A DNA stretch of 64,000 nt from Bacteroidales bacterium (GTDB lineage: Bacteria; Bacteroidota; Bacteroidia; Bacteroidales; F082), in contig JAFYHS010000009.1 of assembly GCA_017539045.1 (NCBI GenBank), positions 1 through 64,000 on the forward strand, given 5' to 3'. The notes below the pieces were generated by a model that saw nothing but the letters and a program-made list of their open reading frames with translations, was not told where the DNA came from and searched no databases. Below, in pieces: positions 8,653 to 17,599 of the stretch. A program made the position numbers and the translations under genes. Every line of letters begins with the position of its first letter. Position 1 is the first letter of the stretch.

Positions 8653-9768
8653 CTATTTTTTATTCAGCCAATAATAAAGGAAATAATCATAGATAAAATA
8701 TCTCCCTTCGCTGTTTGTAACGATGTCTTTTTCCTGCAAGGCATTCAGGCTTCTTTGGACTGAACTAGCTGACGTGAGATGATACTTTTTAATGAACTCT
8801 CCACTAGTGGGTTGGACGTTCTTTCCCGAATGCGCCAATGCTATAAGCAGGGCCTTTTGCCTTGCTGAAAGTCGTGCCAGCAGATCCTGATAGGTGTCGT
8901 CTTTCTCGTCAATGGCTTGGTTGATAGCCATCTCAACTTCCTTGATGGTACAAGGCTTGTTAGGTTCAGCCATCGCATAAAGCTCATTACATATTTTCTG
9001 GATATACCATGTGGTGCCCTCGAATTTCTCGTAGATATACTGGATGGCCTCGGGGACAATTTGCAATCCACCCTGCTCGAAATGATTGGTGATAAACTTG
9101 GAATAGGAGTCAAGTGGTATTGCCTTGAGCGACATGGTGGATGCGCTTTGGTAGAAAGGTCTGGCAGGTGACGAAAACATCTCGCCCATCATATGGCGCT
9201 TGGAGCCAGAGAAGACGAACCATGCATTATTGCAGCCTTGGATATAGGTTCGCAAAAGAGCCTCTACGTTTTGTTCTGGATAATCCATAATCGTTTGGAA
9301 CTCATCAATGGCCACTATGCAAGGTTTGTCTGCCGAATTTAGATATTGAAATATCTCGTCAAGCGAAGTTTTCGGCGTTTGGATATCACCCAATTCCAGA
9401 TTCCAACTCGGTTGCCCAAAAGCATCAAGTGAAATACCCGTTCGTAAAGAGCCTGCTATACGCACAAAACGCTCCCATGCTTTCCGCTCTTTCGATTTTA
9501 GTACCGTAAGAATGGAACGGCCCAATTCATAAATCAATTCGGCAAGTGATTTTGTGGCATAGATGTCGACTACAAATAGATAATAATCCTTGAGCTCTTG
9601 TTGGGCAAAGCAATGACGTATCAGTCCGGTCTTTCCCATTCTTCTTGGTGACATCAAGGCAACATGGTTGCCATTCACCAACAATGATGTCAAACGCTTG
9701 GTCTCTTCCTCTCTGTCACAAAAATACTCAGGCCCATTATAGCCGTATGTCAGGAACGGATTTCTCAT
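8653..9768 (-). CDS. AAA-family ATPase (archaeal ATPase-like, PF01637 type)
   Basis: The ATG at 9768 gives 371 residues starting MRNPFLTYGYNGPEYFCDRE, the typical N-terminus of this family. The ATG at 9810 is rejected because a canonical promoter lies between the two. Walker A is SPRRMGKTGL (about residue 40) and Walker B is CIVAIDEFQTI (about 155). The C-terminal part from about 290 (LLARLSARQKALLIALAHSG) is a winged-helix-like domain. Homologues are scattered in Bacteroidota and archaea as AAA ATPases of unknown role. Some are linked to mobile elements or stress, but nothing nearby shows which applies here. It is divergent from the lamin-tail gene. Confidence 0.8.
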   Translation of the reverse strand: MRNPFLTYGYNGPEYFCDREEETKRLTSLLVNGNHVALMSPRRMGKTGLIRHCFAQQELKDYYLFVVDIYATKSLAELIYELGRSILTVLKSKERKAWERFVRIAGSLRTGISLDAFGQPSWNLELGDIQTPKTSLDEIFQYLNSADKPCIVAIDEFQTIMDYPEQNVEALLRTYIQGCNNAWFVFSGSKRHMMGEMFSSPARPFYQSASTMSLKAIPLDSYSKFITNHFEQGGLQIVPEAIQYIYEKFEGTTWYIQKICNELYAMAEPNKPCTIKEVEMAINQAIDEKDDTYQDLLARLSARQKALLIALAHSGKNVQPTSGEFIKKYHLTSASSVQRSLNALQEKDIVTNSEGRYFIYDYFLYYWLNKK

Positions 9769-9787
9769 TTTTGCACAATTTAGGCTG

Positions 9788-9819
9788 CAAAAATAACAAG
9801 AATTCTCCAATTATACAAA
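9788..9819 (-). promoter_or_regulatory. Promoter of the AAA ATPase gene
   Basis: Minus-strand TATTTTTG (9795-9788) is the minus-7 box and TTTG (9819-9816) the minus-33 box, with a 20-base spacer. The predicted start near 9781 supports the ATG at 9768. Confidence 0.75.
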
Positions 9820-9865
9820 TTTGCGTAACGCTTTTTTGTATAACAGCGAACGTTTCGATTGTTTT

Positions 9866-9897
9866 TTTGTCACAATCCACAAAAACTCCTATCTTTG
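9866..9897 (+). promoter_or_regulatory. Promoter of the lamin-tail protein gene
   Basis: TTTG (9866-9869) and TATCTTTG (9890-9897) are separated by 20 bases, a textbook Bacteroidota promoter. It predicts transcription from near 9904, about 17 bases before the ATG. Confidence 0.8.
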
Positions 9898-9920
9898 TCC
9901 TCTCCTAAATTGCTAATGCC

Positions 9921-12500
9921 ATGAAAAAGATACTCTTACTCCTGCTTTTGTTTCCATTCACACTCCTTGCCCAAGTCACCGACGACTTCTCCGACGGCGA
10001 CTTCACCCAAAACCCCACTTGGTCGGGAACGACGGAGCATTATTTTGTGAATAACAGTAAGCAGCTCCAACTCAACGCCGAAAGCGAAGGCACGGCCTAT
10101 CTTTCCTTGCCCATCAGCGAGTATGAGTCCATGGAATGGCAGTTTTGGATTCGCGAAGCCTTTGCACCATCTGGCAACAACTATAGTGATGTCTGGCTTA
10201 GTGCCGATAATGCTGATCTTCAAAATGTTACCCAAGGCTATTTCCTTCGTTTCGGCGAAGGCGGCAGCAACGATGCCATCACCTTGTTCCGCAAGGATGC
10301 CGACGGCCAACAACAAATCTGTCGCGGCACTGAAGGTGCCATCGCCGCCTCGTTTGCAGTCTCCGTCAAAGTCACCTGCGACCGTGAGGGCAACTGGATG
10401 ATCCAGACATGCTATGACAATTCGGGTATCTATCTCATTGAAGCACAAGGGACGGACGATACATACAGTCGTGGCGGCTTTTTTGGCTTCTGGTCCAAGT
10501 TCACATCAAGCAATGCCAAGAAAGTCTATTTCGACAATGTCTATGTCGGTCCCCGCATCGCCGACCACGAGCCGCCCCAACTCTTGACCTGCGAGGTGCT
10601 CGACTTGTTGCATCTGCAACTGGCCTTCAACGAAGCGCTGAATGAAACCACAGCACTTAATCCCGACAATTACTCCATCGACAACGGCTTGGGTCATCCA
10701 ATTTCAGTCAGTTTCGGCGACAATCCTGCCGCTGTAGTGCTCGAGATGGAACGCGAAATTGGCAACGGCATTAATTACACGCTGACCGTCAGCGGTATCA
10801 AAGACCTGTGGAACAACATGATGGAGCCGGCAACCCTGGCTTTCTCCATATACGAAGCCTCGGAATTTGATATTGTCATAAACGAGATTATGGCGGATCC
10901 GAATCCTGTGGTGGGCCTGCCCGAATGGGAGTATGTGGAGCTCTACAACACCACGGAGTTCAGCATCGACCTGAAAGACTGGCAGATACAAATCGGCTCA
11001 AACGACAATACCTTTGGCAGCTTTGTCCTTGCCCCGCATTGCTATGTCATCCTTTGCCACAATGATGCCGTTTCCGAATTGCGCCAATATGGCGACTGCA
11101 TCGGCTTTAGCAGTTTCTCAGTGGGCAACAGCTCTTCTGCAATGTACCTCTATAGTAAGGAAGGTGTTCTGATTTCTCGTGTCAACTTCAGTAACACCTG
11201 GTACCACGACCCCGACAAGGCCAACGGCGGTTGGTCGGTGGAGCAAATCGACCCACTGAACCCCTGCGCTGGCGCCTCCAACTGGACAGCCTCGATGGAT
11301 GCCTCGGGTGGCACGCCAGGCCGCATTAATTCAGTGAACGGCGAGAATAATGTTTCTCCCAAAGTGGAGCGCATCAGCATGTTCGGCAACCAAATCGTCC
11401 AACTGTGGTTTGACCAACAGATGAATGCAGCCGAGCTTCTTGAAACGCAACACTTCCTTGTGGAAGAGACGGGTGAACATCCCCAACAGACTGTCATTAA
11501 TCCCATGGATGGCACCTATGTGGAGCTTCAATTTGACCGCGGATTTGAGCAAGGCCTAGTCTATACCTTGGTTATTAATGGCGTATCAAATTGCGTAGGA
11601 ACAACCATTGAAGCCGACACTCACGTGCAGTTCGGCATCCCGAACGACATCGCCGAAGGCGAGATTCTCATTAATGAAATCCTTTTTGACCCCATCGCGC
11701 CAGGTGTGGATTATGTGGAGCTCTACAACAACACCGACAAGACCTTCGACCTCAGTACATTATTGCTCGGTGTCATCAAGGAGAGCTTTCCCAATCCTGC
11801 TGACACGACCTTGAAGGAAATCACGTCCGACAGTCGCCTATTCCTGCCCAAAACCTATGTTTTGCTTTCTACCAACAGCGAAATCGTTGGCCAACAATAC
11901 GACTGCCCGACCGACAATTTCGTGCAGATGACATCCTTCCCGAGTTATACCAACGCCGGTGGTACAGCAATTTTGATGGGCAAGGACGGCACGATGGTCG
12001 ACCAAATGGCGTTTTCTGAAAAAATGCACTATCCACTGCTCAAGGTTACCAAAGGCGTTGCCTTGGAGCGCGTCTCCTTTAACCAACTTTCCATGGATGC
12101 CAACAACTGGCATTCCGCTGCCGAAAGCGTGCATTTCGGCACGCCGGGTTATGAGAACTCAATGATGCAAACCGCCGAGCCTTCAAACGATGAAATCTCC
12201 ATCAGCCCCGACATCTTCTCACCCGACGGCGACGGCTTCGACGATGCCTGTTTCATCAACTACCATTTCGACGAGGCAGGCTACACGATGAATATCTACA
12301 TATTCAATGTGGCCGGACAATTAATCCGCCACTTGGCCAAAGGCGAACTGGTAGGGCAGGAGGGCAGCGTCCTTTGGAATGGCCTCGACAACAACGGCAA
12401 TAAGGTTCCCGTTGGCGTCTACGTCGCCGTGACCGAGGTTTTCAATTTCGAAGGAAAGGTAAAACAATTCAAAAACGCTATTGTCGTCGGAACACGTTGA
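9921..12500 (+). CDS. Secreted lamin-tail-domain surface protein with FlgD-like C-terminus
   Basis: This 859-residue protein has a signal peptide (MKKILLLLLLFPFTLLAQ). A LamG-like N-terminal part (about 20-210) is followed by SbsA-type Ig-like segments (about 215-310 and 475-575) alternating with two lamin-tail domains (about 314-430, IVINEIMADPNP, and 580-745, EILINEILFDP). The last 100 residues contain SPDIFSPDGDGFDD and a FlgD-like Ig fold (LWNGLDNNGNKVPVGVYV). The SPDGDG motif is typical of Bacteroidota secreted proteins and may be the export or anchoring end, although it is not a standard type A T9SS domain. The substrate or partner is unknown. Its stop codon directly abuts that of the convergent phosphatase gene. 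Confidence 0.8.
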   Translation: MKKILLLLLLFPFTLLAQVTDDFSDGDFTQNPTWSGTTEHYFVNNSKQLQLNAESEGTAYLSLPISEYESMEWQFWIREAFAPSGNNYSDVWLSADNADLQNVTQGYFLRFGEGGSNDAITLFRKDADGQQQICRGTEGAIAASFAVSVKVTCDREGNWMIQTCYDNSGIYLIEAQGTDDTYSRGGFFGFWSKFTSSNAKKVYFDNVYVGPRIADHEPPQLLTCEVLDLLHLQLAFNEALNETTALNPDNYSIDNGLGHPISVSFGDNPAAVVLEMEREIGNGINYTLTVSGIKDLWNNMMEPATLAFSIYEASEFDIVINEIMADPNPVVGLPEWEYVELYNTTEFSIDLKDWQIQIGSNDNTFGSFVLAPHCYVILCHNDAVSELRQYGDCIGFSSFSVGNSSSAMYLYSKEGVLISRVNFSNTWYHDPDKANGGWSVEQIDPLNPCAGASNWTASMDASGGTPGRINSVNGENNVSPKVERISMFGNQIVQLWFDQQMNAAELLETQHFLVEETGEHPQQTVINPMDGTYVELQFDRGFEQGLVYTLVINGVSNCVGTTIEADTHVQFGIPNDIAEGEILINEILFDPIAPGVDYVELYNNTDKTFDLSTLLLGVIKESFPNPADTTLKEITSDSRLFLPKTYVLLSTNSEIVGQQYDCPTDNFVQMTSFPSYTNAGGTAILMGKDGTMVDQMAFSEKMHYPLLKVTKGVALERVSFNQLSMDANNWHSAAESVHFGTPGYENSMMQTAEPSNDEISISPDIFSPDGDGFDDACFINYHFDEAGYTMNIYIFNVAGQLIRHLAKGELVGQEGSVLWNGLDNNGNKVPVGVYVAVTEVFNFEGKVKQFKNAIVVGTR

Positions 12501-13211
12501 TCAGAAATCCATATTCGACTGCGCCACAAGCTGTTTTGTGTCAGGATTAAAGGCGGTCAAATTCCCTAATCCTGGTCTGTCGGTCACAAAAACGCCGTTG
12601 TCCAAGGCAATGAAATCGTAGTTTTCGTTTTGTTCGATGACCATATTCATAAAGCTGTAGTCGACGGGGATATGGCCGTGGATGATTTTCTTGCCGTGCG
12701 ACTTGTTGTAATCGACCTTGAATTTGCGCGTCCACATCATGCTTATGGTGTCCTCAAATGGATCGTCAATGTTGAAGTTCATGCCTGCATGCACGAGGAT
12801 ATAATCCTCCAATTCGATATAAGGTACGCAGGCATTCATCCAGTCAATGTAAAGCTGGGGTATCTCGCGTGGATGCTTCACCCCAAAGCTTTCCAAAGTG
12901 GCCTTGGCGCCTACGGATTCCCATTCTTTCTGTTCGATATGCTTGCCGCCAAGGAATTTCTTCTTTTGGTCGGCAAGATATGCCTTCACACACATGTCCT
13001 CATGGTTGCCTTTGATGAAGTGTACATTGTATTCTTCTTTCTGCAGGAGCAAGAGATAGTCGATGACGCCTTTTCCGTCAGGACCACGGTCAATGTAGTC
13101 GCCAAGAAAGTAAAGCTCGTCATGCTTCGTCACTTTGAGCATGTTCTCAAGCAGCACTTTCAAGGTCTTGGTGCAGCCATGGACATCAGGGATAATCCAG
13201 CGTTGTGGCAT
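12501..13211 (-). CDS. PPP-family serine/threonine-type metallophosphatase
   Basis: This 236-residue protein has all the PPP metallophosphatase motifs: DVHG (residues 9-12), GDYIDRGPDG (about 37-46), GNHED (about 68-72), LVHAGMNF and HGHIP. These bind two metal ions and hydrolyse phosphomonoesters. The family includes bacterial protein phosphatases and diadenosine tetraphosphatases, and the substrate cannot be decided here. Its ATG shares one base with the stop of the upstream acyltransferase gene (TGATG), so the two are probably translationally coupled. Its stop is back to back with the stop of the convergent lamin-tail gene, with no intervening base. Confidence 0.85.
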   Translation of the reverse strand: MPQRWIIPDVHGCTKTLKVLLENMLKVTKHDELYFLGDYIDRGPDGKGVIDYLLLLQKEEYNVHFIKGNHEDMCVKAYLADQKKKFLGGKHIEQKEWESVGAKATLESFGVKHPREIPQLYIDWMNACVPYIELEDYILVHAGMNFNIDDPFEDTISMMWTRKFKVDYNKSHGKKIIHGHIPVDYSFMNMVIEQNENYDFIALDNGVFVTDRPGLGNLTAFNPDTKQLVAQSNMDF

Positions 13212-14500
13212 CAGAATAGGTTGTTGAGGTTTAATGCCTTATATTGCCTGCGGAGTCTGTTCTTGAAGGTCCAGCGCACGTCGGAGATCCAGCGACGGCA
13301 CAGTTCGCAGTAGTCTACAAAGAGCGAGTAGGAATAGAACAGCAGCACCGTGCCAGCCAAGGCCCAATACCAAGGCAGGTTGCAGAACAGCAGGATGGTT
13401 CCCACAACGAATACAATGGGGAAAAGCACAAGCTTCACGCCAAAGCTGACGGTGTTGCTGAAGGCTTTGTCTTTCAATTTTCCCTTGATGATCAACGTGG
13501 TGAGCCATACGGGCAGGTTGACGGCAGCCGAAGCGACGAAGAAGGGCAGACCGATGAGCAGCACAAGAAACTTCCACAAGAAGTTGACCAAAGGATACTT
13601 TCTCGCGGTCGACATGACGGAAATCTTCTGCCGCCTCCGCTCTTGCGTAAATGCCATCACGCGCTCAAAGAGGTTTTTGGCTTGCTCGGGTTGTTCTTCC
13701 CTGTATTTCAGCACTTTCTCAACGGTGGCACGGTTGCGAAGCATCTTCTTGTAGAGCCCTCCGGCGCGTTTCTCGTTTTTCATCTTAACGATTTCCCAGA
13801 TGGCATCATAGTCCTCGTCGTCAGGGATATAGGTGAAGAGCTTCGAGATTTTTTCTCCCAGGATGTCCTTGAGTTGGTTGATGGTGACGGCTTCATTTTC
13901 CTCGGTGGTGTTGCGGATGAACTCGGTCACATTGATGGGTTCGCCGAAGTTGATCATCGCTGTGCTCCGATACCGGAAGTAGTCGCCGTATTCAATGGCG
14001 GTCGGGATGATATAGACAGGGTTCTTGTCGCCGAATTGCTTGTTGGCATCCAAGGCGATATGGAACAAGCCTTTGCCCATGCGCATCAGCGAGTGTTTGG
14101 TGCGGTGGGTTCCCTCAGGGAAGAGGTAGAGGTCGACATGGTCGTGGATGACATCGACGGCCTTATTGAGCGAGTCGTCGTTTTGGCGAACGGCCGCCAC
14201 TCCATTTCGGATGCGGAAGATGGGTAGGATACGCAGGAAGTTTAGAATCTTGGCAACGATAGGGTTCTTGAAGATGTCGCCTCGTGCAATGAACACCTTT
14301 CTGATGTTATCGGCCGAAAGCAACACCAGGGCATCCATCAGCGTATTGCTGTGGTTGACGCCGAAGATGACGGCACTGTCTTTCGGAAGATGCTCTTTGC
14401 CATGCACTTCAAAGCGTCGGTAGGCACGGCGCGTATTCCAATTCACATAGGGGAGTAGAAACGAATACCAAAAGTCAGGATCTTGTATTTTCTTTGCCAT
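13211..14500 (-). CDS. PlsC-type 1-acylglycerol-3-phosphate acyltransferase family protein
   Basis: The ATG at 14500 gives 429 residues (MAKKIQDPDFWYSF). The ORF extends 22 codons further upstream, but those residues look like untranslated leader. The acyltransferase HX4D motif is NHSNTLMD (about 50-57), and FPEGT lies near 130. The central part is helical and charged. The C-terminal third has two pairs of hydrophobic segments (about 318-350 and 365-400) that anchor it in the membrane. The likely role is acyl transfer to a lysophospholipid or related acceptor at the inner membrane. It overlaps the phosphatase start by one base, so it is the first gene of a two-gene operon. Confidence 0.8.
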   Translation of the reverse strand: MAKKIQDPDFWYSFLLPYVNWNTRRAYRRFEVHGKEHLPKDSAVIFGVNHSNTLMDALVLLSADNIRKVFIARGDIFKNPIVAKILNFLRILPIFRIRNGVAAVRQNDDSLNKAVDVIHDHVDLYLFPEGTHRTKHSLMRMGKGLFHIALDANKQFGDKNPVYIIPTAIEYGDYFRYRSTAMINFGEPINVTEFIRNTTEENEAVTINQLKDILGEKISKLFTYIPDDEDYDAIWEIVKMKNEKRAGGLYKKMLRNRATVEKVLKYREEQPEQAKNLFERVMAFTQERRRQKISVMSTARKYPLVNFLWKFLVLLIGLPFFVASAAVNLPVWLTTLIIKGKLKDKAFSNTVSFGVKLVLFPIVFVVGTILLFCNLPWYWALAGTVLLFYSYSLFVDYCELCRRWISDVRWTFKNRLRRQYKALNLNNLF

Positions 14501-14608
14501 TTCAACAGTGAAATAAGGGTGCGAAATTACAAAAAACGTCAAAAACATCGCGTTTTTTTTAATCAAATCATAAAAATAACTACTTTTACCGCTTCAAATC
14601 GGACTGAA

Positions 14609-16042
14609 ATGACAAAGCATTTAAAGAAAACAATCCAAATCCTTTTCTTCGTCACGATGCTGATCTCTTTCTCTGCGTGTAATAACCGTGTTGATAATGA
14701 GATGGATACGAATGAGGCCCAGGTGGAGGAAGATACTTTGACGGTTTTTGAGCATTTGTTGGAGCGCGGCACCTTGGTGGCCGTGACCAATTGTGGCGAG
14801 ATTAATTACAATGAATTCGGGAAGAAGCCTTCAGGCTTCGAATACGACTTGCTCAGCGATTTCTGCAGTTCCAACGGCCTTGAGCTGGAGATGAAGGTCG
14901 AGGACAACCTCGACACTTGCTTCAAGATGCTGGATTCCTGCGAAGTCGACGTGGTGGCGGCCGGCATCGGTCTGACCAAAGCGATGAAGCGGCGTTATAT
15001 GATGTCGAATCCCATCATCGCCCAACGTTGCGTGTTGGTGCAACGACTACCAAAAGGCTGGAATTCGATGTCGACCGACAATGAGGTGGAGAACCAGTTG
15101 CTGCGTTCGCCTCTCGACCTGGCGGGCAAGACCATCCATGTCACCAAAGGCAGCTATGCCGTGAAGGTGCTTGAGTACCTTTCGGACTGCATCGGCGACA
15201 CCATTTATGTGGTCGAATGCGACACGCTGAACGGCATCGAGTTGGTGGAGGCTGTCTCCGACGGTCGTGCCGACTATACCGTCGTCGAGGAATATGTGGC
15301 CAAGATGGCTTCAGTGGGTCAGAAAGGTCTCGATACAAAATTGGCAGTCAGCGTGGATCAGCCCATAGGCTGGGCTATGCTGAACCAAAACTCCGACTCT
15401 TCTCTTGTCAACGCCATCAACACTTGGATTGAAGGTGTGGAGCAGCGCCACCTGCGCCGCCTGTTGGCCAAGTATGTCAACAACGGCAGGGCGAACCGTA
15501 GCAAGCCCAAGGCCGGACAACTCTCCGAGTTTGATCCCTTGATCAAGAAGACAGCCAAGAAAATCGGTTGGGACTGGCGTCTGCTGGCCTCGCTCATTTG
15601 TCAGGAGTCGCATTTCAAACTCGACCTTGAGAGCGACAAAGGTGCCTTCGGCCTGATGCAGCTCATGCCCGTCGTGATGGAGAAGTATGGCATCGACTAT
15701 GACTCGTCGCCCGAAGAGCAGATCGAAGCGGGTGGCAAGCTGTTGGCTTATCTTGGCGAGTGTTTCGAGAACAGGGTGGCCGACAGCACGGAGCGTGTCA
15801 AATTTGTGTTGGCTGCCTACAATGCTGGCCTTGGCCATGTTTATGACGCCCAACGCCTCGCCGCCAAATACGGCAGCGCTCCCGATATCTGGGACGACAA
15901 CGTGGACTACTATATCCTCAACAAGTCGAAATATCGCAACGATACCTGCTGTCGTGCAGGTTATCTCCGCGGCACCGAGACCTACCGCTTCGTCGAAGAG
16001 GTGCTCGACCGCTATTACCAGTACCAAGCGAATTATAACTAA
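14609..16042 (+). CDS. mltF: Membrane-bound lytic murein transglycosylase F
   Basis: The ATG at 14609 gives 477 residues. It is preferred over an upstream in-frame codon because a lipoprotein signal follows it (SFSAC, Cys at residue 24). About residues 50-285 form a family-3 solute-binding domain (LVAVTNCGEINYNEF, GFEYDLLSDFC). The C-terminal SLT lysozyme-like domain starts near 305, with the catalytic Glu in ICQESHFKLD, then GAFGLMQLMP and AAYNAGLGHV. This is the MltF architecture, an outer-membrane-anchored enzyme that cleaves peptidoglycan to 1,6-anhydromuropeptides. A weak minus-7 box TACTTTTA lies at 14581-14588. The next gene follows after 2 bases. Confidence 0.9.
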   Translation: MTKHLKKTIQILFFVTMLISFSACNNRVDNEMDTNEAQVEEDTLTVFEHLLERGTLVAVTNCGEINYNEFGKKPSGFEYDLLSDFCSSNGLELEMKVEDNLDTCFKMLDSCEVDVVAAGIGLTKAMKRRYMMSNPIIAQRCVLVQRLPKGWNSMSTDNEVENQLLRSPLDLAGKTIHVTKGSYAVKVLEYLSDCIGDTIYVVECDTLNGIELVEAVSDGRADYTVVEEYVAKMASVGQKGLDTKLAVSVDQPIGWAMLNQNSDSSLVNAINTWIEGVEQRHLRRLLAKYVNNGRANRSKPKAGQLSEFDPLIKKTAKKIGWDWRLLASLICQESHFKLDLESDKGAFGLMQLMPVVMEKYGIDYDSSPEEQIEAGGKLLAYLGECFENRVADSTERVKFVLAAYNAGLGHVYDAQRLAAKYGSAPDIWDDNVDYYILNKSKYRNDTCCRAGYLRGTETYRFVEEVLDRYYQYQANYN

Positions 16043-16044
16043 TC

Positions 16045-16695
16045 ATGAAGAAGCGTTTTGTTTTTCTTGCCCTTGGTTTTTTGTTTGCCATTAATCTAAG
16101 CCAGGTCAAAGCACAGTCATTCAATGCCGGCCTCGTCGTGGGTCCAACATTCGCACAAGTTGACGGCGATCATTATGCCGGTTATCATCAGTTGGGCTTC
16201 ACTGCAGGTGCATACGTCAACTTGCCTTTGGCTGACTATCTCTCGGCTCAGATGGAGCTCAAGTATTCGCTGCTTGGGGCGCATTCCTCAACCGAGGAAG
16301 TGATGGAATACTACTACAACCCTTATAGTCTGCGTCTCCACTATGCAGAAATTCCCTTGATGCTGCGTTACGACTTGGGCTTTTTCCGTGTGGGAGGTCG
16401 TTCTTTGGATTTCATCACTTTGGAGGCGGGTGCTAGCGTGGATGTCCGCCTAAAGGCTACCGAGGACGTCGATGCCGATTATCAAGTTACCACCTCAAGA
16501 TGGCAGTTGTTTTCCATGACGGGCAATGCAGGCATCCATTTTGCCTTTAACGAACACATAGGCTTGGGCGCACGATTCATGTATTCTATCGTGCCCATTC
16601 GCTTCACGGGCAATCCGGGTTGGTTTACTAACCAGTATTACAACAAGGTCATTCTGTTCACGTTGACCTACAATATCAACTCTCCTCTGAGATAA
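16045..16695 (+). CDS. PorT-like outer-membrane beta-barrel protein
   Basis: This 216-residue protein has a signal peptide (cleavage after VKA near residue 23). Alternating amphipathic strands follow, starting FNAGLVVGPTFAQVDGD and including GFTAGAYVNLPLADYLSAQ, as in the porin-family/PorT-like barrels with an outer-membrane beta-barrel fold. No ligand or enzyme motif is seen. It follows mltF by 2 bases and is probably cotranscribed with it. Its last 20 bases overlap the 3' end of the convergent queG gene. Confidence 0.75.
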   Translation: MKKRFVFLALGFLFAINLSQVKAQSFNAGLVVGPTFAQVDGDHYAGYHQLGFTAGAYVNLPLADYLSAQMELKYSLLGAHSSTEEVMEYYYNPYSLRLHYAEIPLMLRYDLGFFRVGGRSLDFITLEAGASVDVRLKATEDVDADYQVTTSRWQLFSMTGNAGIHFAFNEHIGLGARFMYSIVPIRFTGNPGWFTNQYYNKVILFTLTYNINSPLR

Positions 16696-17599
16696 AGTCG
16701 ATATTTCGTTTCAAACCCTCATATCCGGCGCGTTGCACGGCGGAATGCTTGAATAATGCATCAAAATCCTCCTTCGATAAACTTTTCCAGTCATTGTCAT
16801 GTATGGCTAGAAGCCGTTCTGAGGGCTGGAACTCCGGCTCCCTATTGGGCAAGGCGAAACGGTTGTAGGGACACACGTCCTGGCAGATGTCGCAACCATA
16901 CATCCAGCCGTTGAAGGTCTTAGGGTCAATGCCCGCAAGGCTGCCTTTGTATTCGATGGTAAGATAGGAGATGCACTTGCGCGCATCGATGTGGAATGGA
17001 GCCTCCAAAGCGCCTGTAGGGCAAGCGTCCAAGCATTTTGTACAGCGTCCGCAGCGGTTGGTCAAAGGTTTCCCCGTTTCCTCCAATGCTATGGGCAAAA
17101 ACAGATGCCCAATAAAGAAGAAAGAGCCCTTCTTGGGATGAATCAAGGTGGTGTTTTTGCCGATGAAGCCCAATCCGCACCGCACGGCCCAGGCTCGGTC
17201 GAGCACGGGTGCCGAGTCCACAAAAAGACGTGTGCCTTCTAGCTTGCCCGTCTGAGCCTCAATGCTTTCCAGAAGTTGACGCATCTTGCGTTTTAACACA
17301 TCGTGGTAGTCGGCGCCATATGCATATTTGGCGATTTTGAACCTGTCAGAATCGCCAATACGATGTTTTGGATAGTAGTTGTAAAGTACGGTGACGATGC
17401 TTTTGGTGCCTTCCACCAAAAGCCGAGGGTCGTAGCGTTTTTCCTTGTTGCGGGTCAGGTAGCCCATCTCGCCTTCGCAGTCGCTCTCAAGCCACTGCTC
17501 GACGTGGGCCGACTCTTCTTCCAAGGCTGTCGCCAGTGCAATGCCGCAGGCGTCGAAGCCCATGCGTTCGGCCTCGGCTACAATCCACCCCGAATCCAT
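16676..17599 (-). CDS. queG: Epoxyqueuosine reductase
   Basis: This 307-residue protein matches QueG over its whole length. It has an N-terminal cobalamin-binding domain (RMGFDACGIALA, RYDPRLLVEGTKSIV). An active-site region carries LFVDSAPVLDRAWAVRCGLG, and two 4Fe-4S clusters follow (CGRCTKCLDACPTGAL near 180 and CDICQDVCPYNR near 240). It reduces epoxyqueuosine to queuosine in tRNA, the last step of queuosine synthesis. Its GTG-free ATG start overlaps the stop of the upstream barrel gene by one base (TGATG). The HEAT-repeat tail of longer QueG forms is absent, which is normal in Bacteroidota. Confidence 0.92.
   Translation of the reverse strand: MDSGWIVAEAERMGFDACGIALATALEEESAHVEQWLESDCEGEMGYLTRNKEKRYDPRLLVEGTKSIVTVLYNYYPKHRIGDSDRFKIAKYAYGADYHDVLKRKMRQLLESIEAQTGKLEGTRLFVDSAPVLDRAWAVRCGLGFIGKNTTLIHPKKGSFFFIGHLFLPIALEETGKPLTNRCGRCTKCLDACPTGALEAPFHIDARKCISYLTIEYKGSLAGIDPKTFNGWMYGCDICQDVCPYNRFALPNREPEFQPSERLLAIHDNDWKSLSKEDFDALFKHSAVQRAGYEGLKRNIDFISEES

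Noticed and set aside
13244-14227. 327-codon plus-strand open frame
   Set aside because: It is a shadow of the PlsC-type gene, which has a clear HX4D motif and FPEGT on the minus strand.
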